Positions 5,248 to 6,071 of a stretch of DNA of 6,071 nt are shown here, one piece after another; position 1 is the stretch's first letter; every line of letters begins with the position of its first letter. The notes under the pieces are model-generated. The model saw nothing but the letters and a program-made list of their open reading frames with translations, did not search any database and was not told where the DNA came from. Both the position numbers and the translations under genes were made by a program. Source of the DNA: a bacterium (GTDB lineage Bacteria > Patescibacteriota > Microgenomatia > Daviesbacterales > UBA10151); contig DAHXOS010000031.1 of assembly GCA_027364775.1 (NCBI GenBank), positions 1-6,071 on the forward strand, read 5' to 3'.

Positions 5248-5276
5248 ATCTAAATTAGAATAGACTTCCCAGTCAA
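5248..5276 (-). promoter_or_regulatory. Tentative promoter of the YIP1-like gene
   Basis: On the minus strand TTGACT (5276-5271), a 5/6 -35 match, is followed 17 bp later by TTAGAT (5253-5248), a poor -10 with 3/6 matches. The start would fall at about 5241, right at the ATG (5240), again implying a leaderless message. A TTACAA box lies at 5243-5248. Confidence 0.3.
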
Positions 5277-5291
5277 TGAGCTTTTTGCTGA

Positions 5292-5320
5292 TTGTCAAAA
5301 CGCTTAGTCATAGCTATACT
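5292..5320 (+). promoter_or_regulatory. Sigma-70-type promoter of the small membrane protein / trxB unit
   Basis: TTGTCA (5292-5297), a 17-bp spacer and TATACT (5315-5320) match the consensus in 5 of 6 bases each. Transcription should start near 5327. The longer reading frame from a TTG at 5292 would begin inside the -35 box, so the gene start is put at 5364. Confidence 0.75.
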
Positions 5321-5363
5321 TGTTTTTAACTGTCTGCCCAAGAAGAGGGGTGAGGAAATAATC

Positions 5364-5606
5364 ATGAATAGAAATGTTACGATCATCGTTATCATTCTAA
5401 TTATTGTCTTATTGGCAGCATATCTTGTTTGGCTTAGAGGTAAATTTAGTGCGTCTGTAGCCCAACCAACTGCAACACCGGAGGTTTTTATCTCTCCAAG
5501 TGCCAGTCCTAGCCCAACTGCTTCTGCATCTGCTTCACCCGCAGCCAAAGAAGCAACTAAATCTGGAACTCAAAAGAGTGCAACTCCTTCAGCCAGGACA
5601 AGATAA
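5364..5606 (+). CDS. Small one-helix protein with Ser/Thr/Ala/Pro-rich external tail
   Basis: This is an 80-residue protein. A short N-terminus (MNRN) is followed by a single hydrophobic helix (about 5-27, VTIIVIILIIVLLAAYLVWL) and a short basic stretch RGK. The remaining 50 residues are low-complexity Ser, Thr, Ala and Pro (PSASPSPTASASASP) with scattered Lys near the end. This is a membrane anchor with a flexible, probably extracytoplasmic tail; the positive residues after the helix leave the orientation open. I recognise no family, and similar tails are common in Patescibacteria. The ATG is preceded by GAGGGGTGAGGA (5345-5356), a good Shine-Dalgarno region about 7 bases upstream. It has its own promoter and lies 22 bases before trxB with no terminator between, so the two are probably co-transcribed. 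A function in redox work is not shown. Confidence 0.7.
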   Translation: MNRNVTIIVIILIIVLLAAYLVWLRGKFSASVAQPTATPEVFISPSASPSPTASASASPAAKEATKSGTQKSATPSARTR

Positions 5607-5628
5607 CTTAAAGTAGTTAAATAAAGTT

Positions 5629-6071
5629 ATGGATAGTCAAACACAAGAAAAAGTAGTCATTATCGGTTCAGGTCCTGCTGGGCTAACTGCAGCAATTTAT
5701 ACAGCAAGAGGTAATTTAAAGCCTCTTATAATAGCCGGACGTGCTGCTGGAGGACAACTGATGTTAACAACAGATGTAGATGATTTTCCCGGCTTTCCCG
5801 AAGGTATTCAAGGACCAGATTTAATGCTAAATATGCGCAAGCAAGCTGAGAAATTTGATACTAGGTTTATTGAAGAAGATGTAATATCTGTTGATTTTTC
5901 CTCAAAACCGTTTGTTATAAACACCGAATCTAAACAGATTCAGACAGAAGCAGTAATTATTGCTACCGGTGCATCGGCGATGTGGCTTGGACTGGAATCA
6001 GAGCAAAAGTTAATTGGCAGGGGTGTTTCTGCCTGTGCAGTTTGCGACGGATTATTTTTTAAAGACAAAGA
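5629..6071 (+). CDS. trxB: Thioredoxin reductase, N-terminal part (runs off the window)
   Basis: The first 147 residues of a flavin disulfide reductase that transfers electrons from NADPH through FAD to thioredoxin. It begins with the FAD-binding Rossmann motif VVIIGSGPAGLTAA (9-22). GGQLMLTTDVDDFPGFPEGI (41-60) is the conserved TrxB block, ATGAS (112-116) is the second FAD-contact motif, and CAVCDG (136-141) is the redox-active CxxC, with Cys136 and Cys139. Most TrxB have CATCDG; the Val in place of Thr is a mild variant that leaves both cysteines. The NADPH domain continues past the right edge. The start ATG at 5629 has no Shine-Dalgarno and lies 22 bases after the small membrane protein gene, so it is probably read from that transcript. 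Related ferredoxin-NADP reductases lack the CxxC, so trxB is well supported. Confidence 0.95.
   Translation, partial: MDSQTQEKVVIIGSGPAGLTAAIYTARGNLKPLIIAGRAAGGQLMLTTDVDDFPGFPEGIQGPDLMLNMRKQAEKFDTRFIEEDVISVDFSSKPFVINTESKQIQTEAVIIATGASAMWLGLESEQKLIGRGVSACAVCDGLFFKDK

Noticed and set aside
5292..5363. 24-codon N-terminal extension of the small membrane protein from a TTG
   Set aside because: The TTG is part of a good -35 hexamer and transcription would begin after it; the ATG at 5364 has a proper ribosome binding site.
5273..5548. Minus-strand open frame across the 5292-5320 promoter
   Set aside because: The Ala/Gly-rich start comes from reading the Ser/Thr/Ala/Pro repeat backwards; the plus-strand reading has a promoter, a ribosome binding site and a membrane helix.

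Overview
The window is AT-rich bacterial DNA read with the standard bacterial code: genes end in TAA, TAG or TGA, and no recoding is needed. The gene set is a KGG-repeat stress protein, a GlsB/YeaQ-type and a YggT-type small membrane protein, a soluble GAF histidine kinase, an OmpR/PhoB-type regulator, a YIP1-like membrane protein, a one-helix Ser/Thr/Ala/Pro-rich protein and TrxB. With the compact, overlapping gene layout it suggests a low-GC member of the Patescibacteria (CPR), possibly Microgenomates-like. This is inference from family content and style; no rRNA or other marker fixes the taxonomy, and a low-GC Firmicute is the main alternative.

Layout. Positions 1-129 hold the first 43 codons of a minus-strand gene that runs off the left edge. 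Its -10 box is placed so that transcription would begin at the ATG itself. Positions 279-1318 form a plus-strand stress-type unit: promoter, KGG protein, GlsB-like protein and YggT-like protein, closed by a strong intrinsic terminator. A weaker hairpin at the end of the KGG gene may attenuate the two downstream genes. Positions 1319-1482 are a regulatory region with a cluster of TTACAA/TTGTAA boxes, a perfect 10-bp inverted repeat and a good TTGACA-N17-GATAAT promoter. It drives a GAF histidine kinase (1483-2679), which overlaps by 14 nt an unrecognised P-loop protein (2666-3910). The stop codon of that gene overlaps the stop of a convergent OmpR/PhoB-type response regulator (4587-3907, minus). 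Upstream of the regulator are TTACAT/TTACAA direct repeats 11 bp apart abutting a -10 box, plus a 16-bp palindrome. A YIP1-like membrane protein (5240-4686, minus) follows. A divergent promoter region then leads rightwards into a one-helix Ser/Thr/Ala/Pro-rich protein and a partial trxB that runs off the right edge.

How it may work together. The kinase and the regulator look like a cognate pair split onto opposite strands around the P-loop gene. The same TTACAA motif lies in front of both, which suggests autoregulation. The kinase has no membrane segment and a GAF domain, so it should sense a cytoplasmic signal. The P-loop protein is translationally linked to it and has a changed Walker A motif; it is the least explained and most interesting gene here. 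The small membrane and KGG proteins and TrxB give the neighbourhood a stress/redox flavour, but nothing in the sequence proves that the two-component system controls them.
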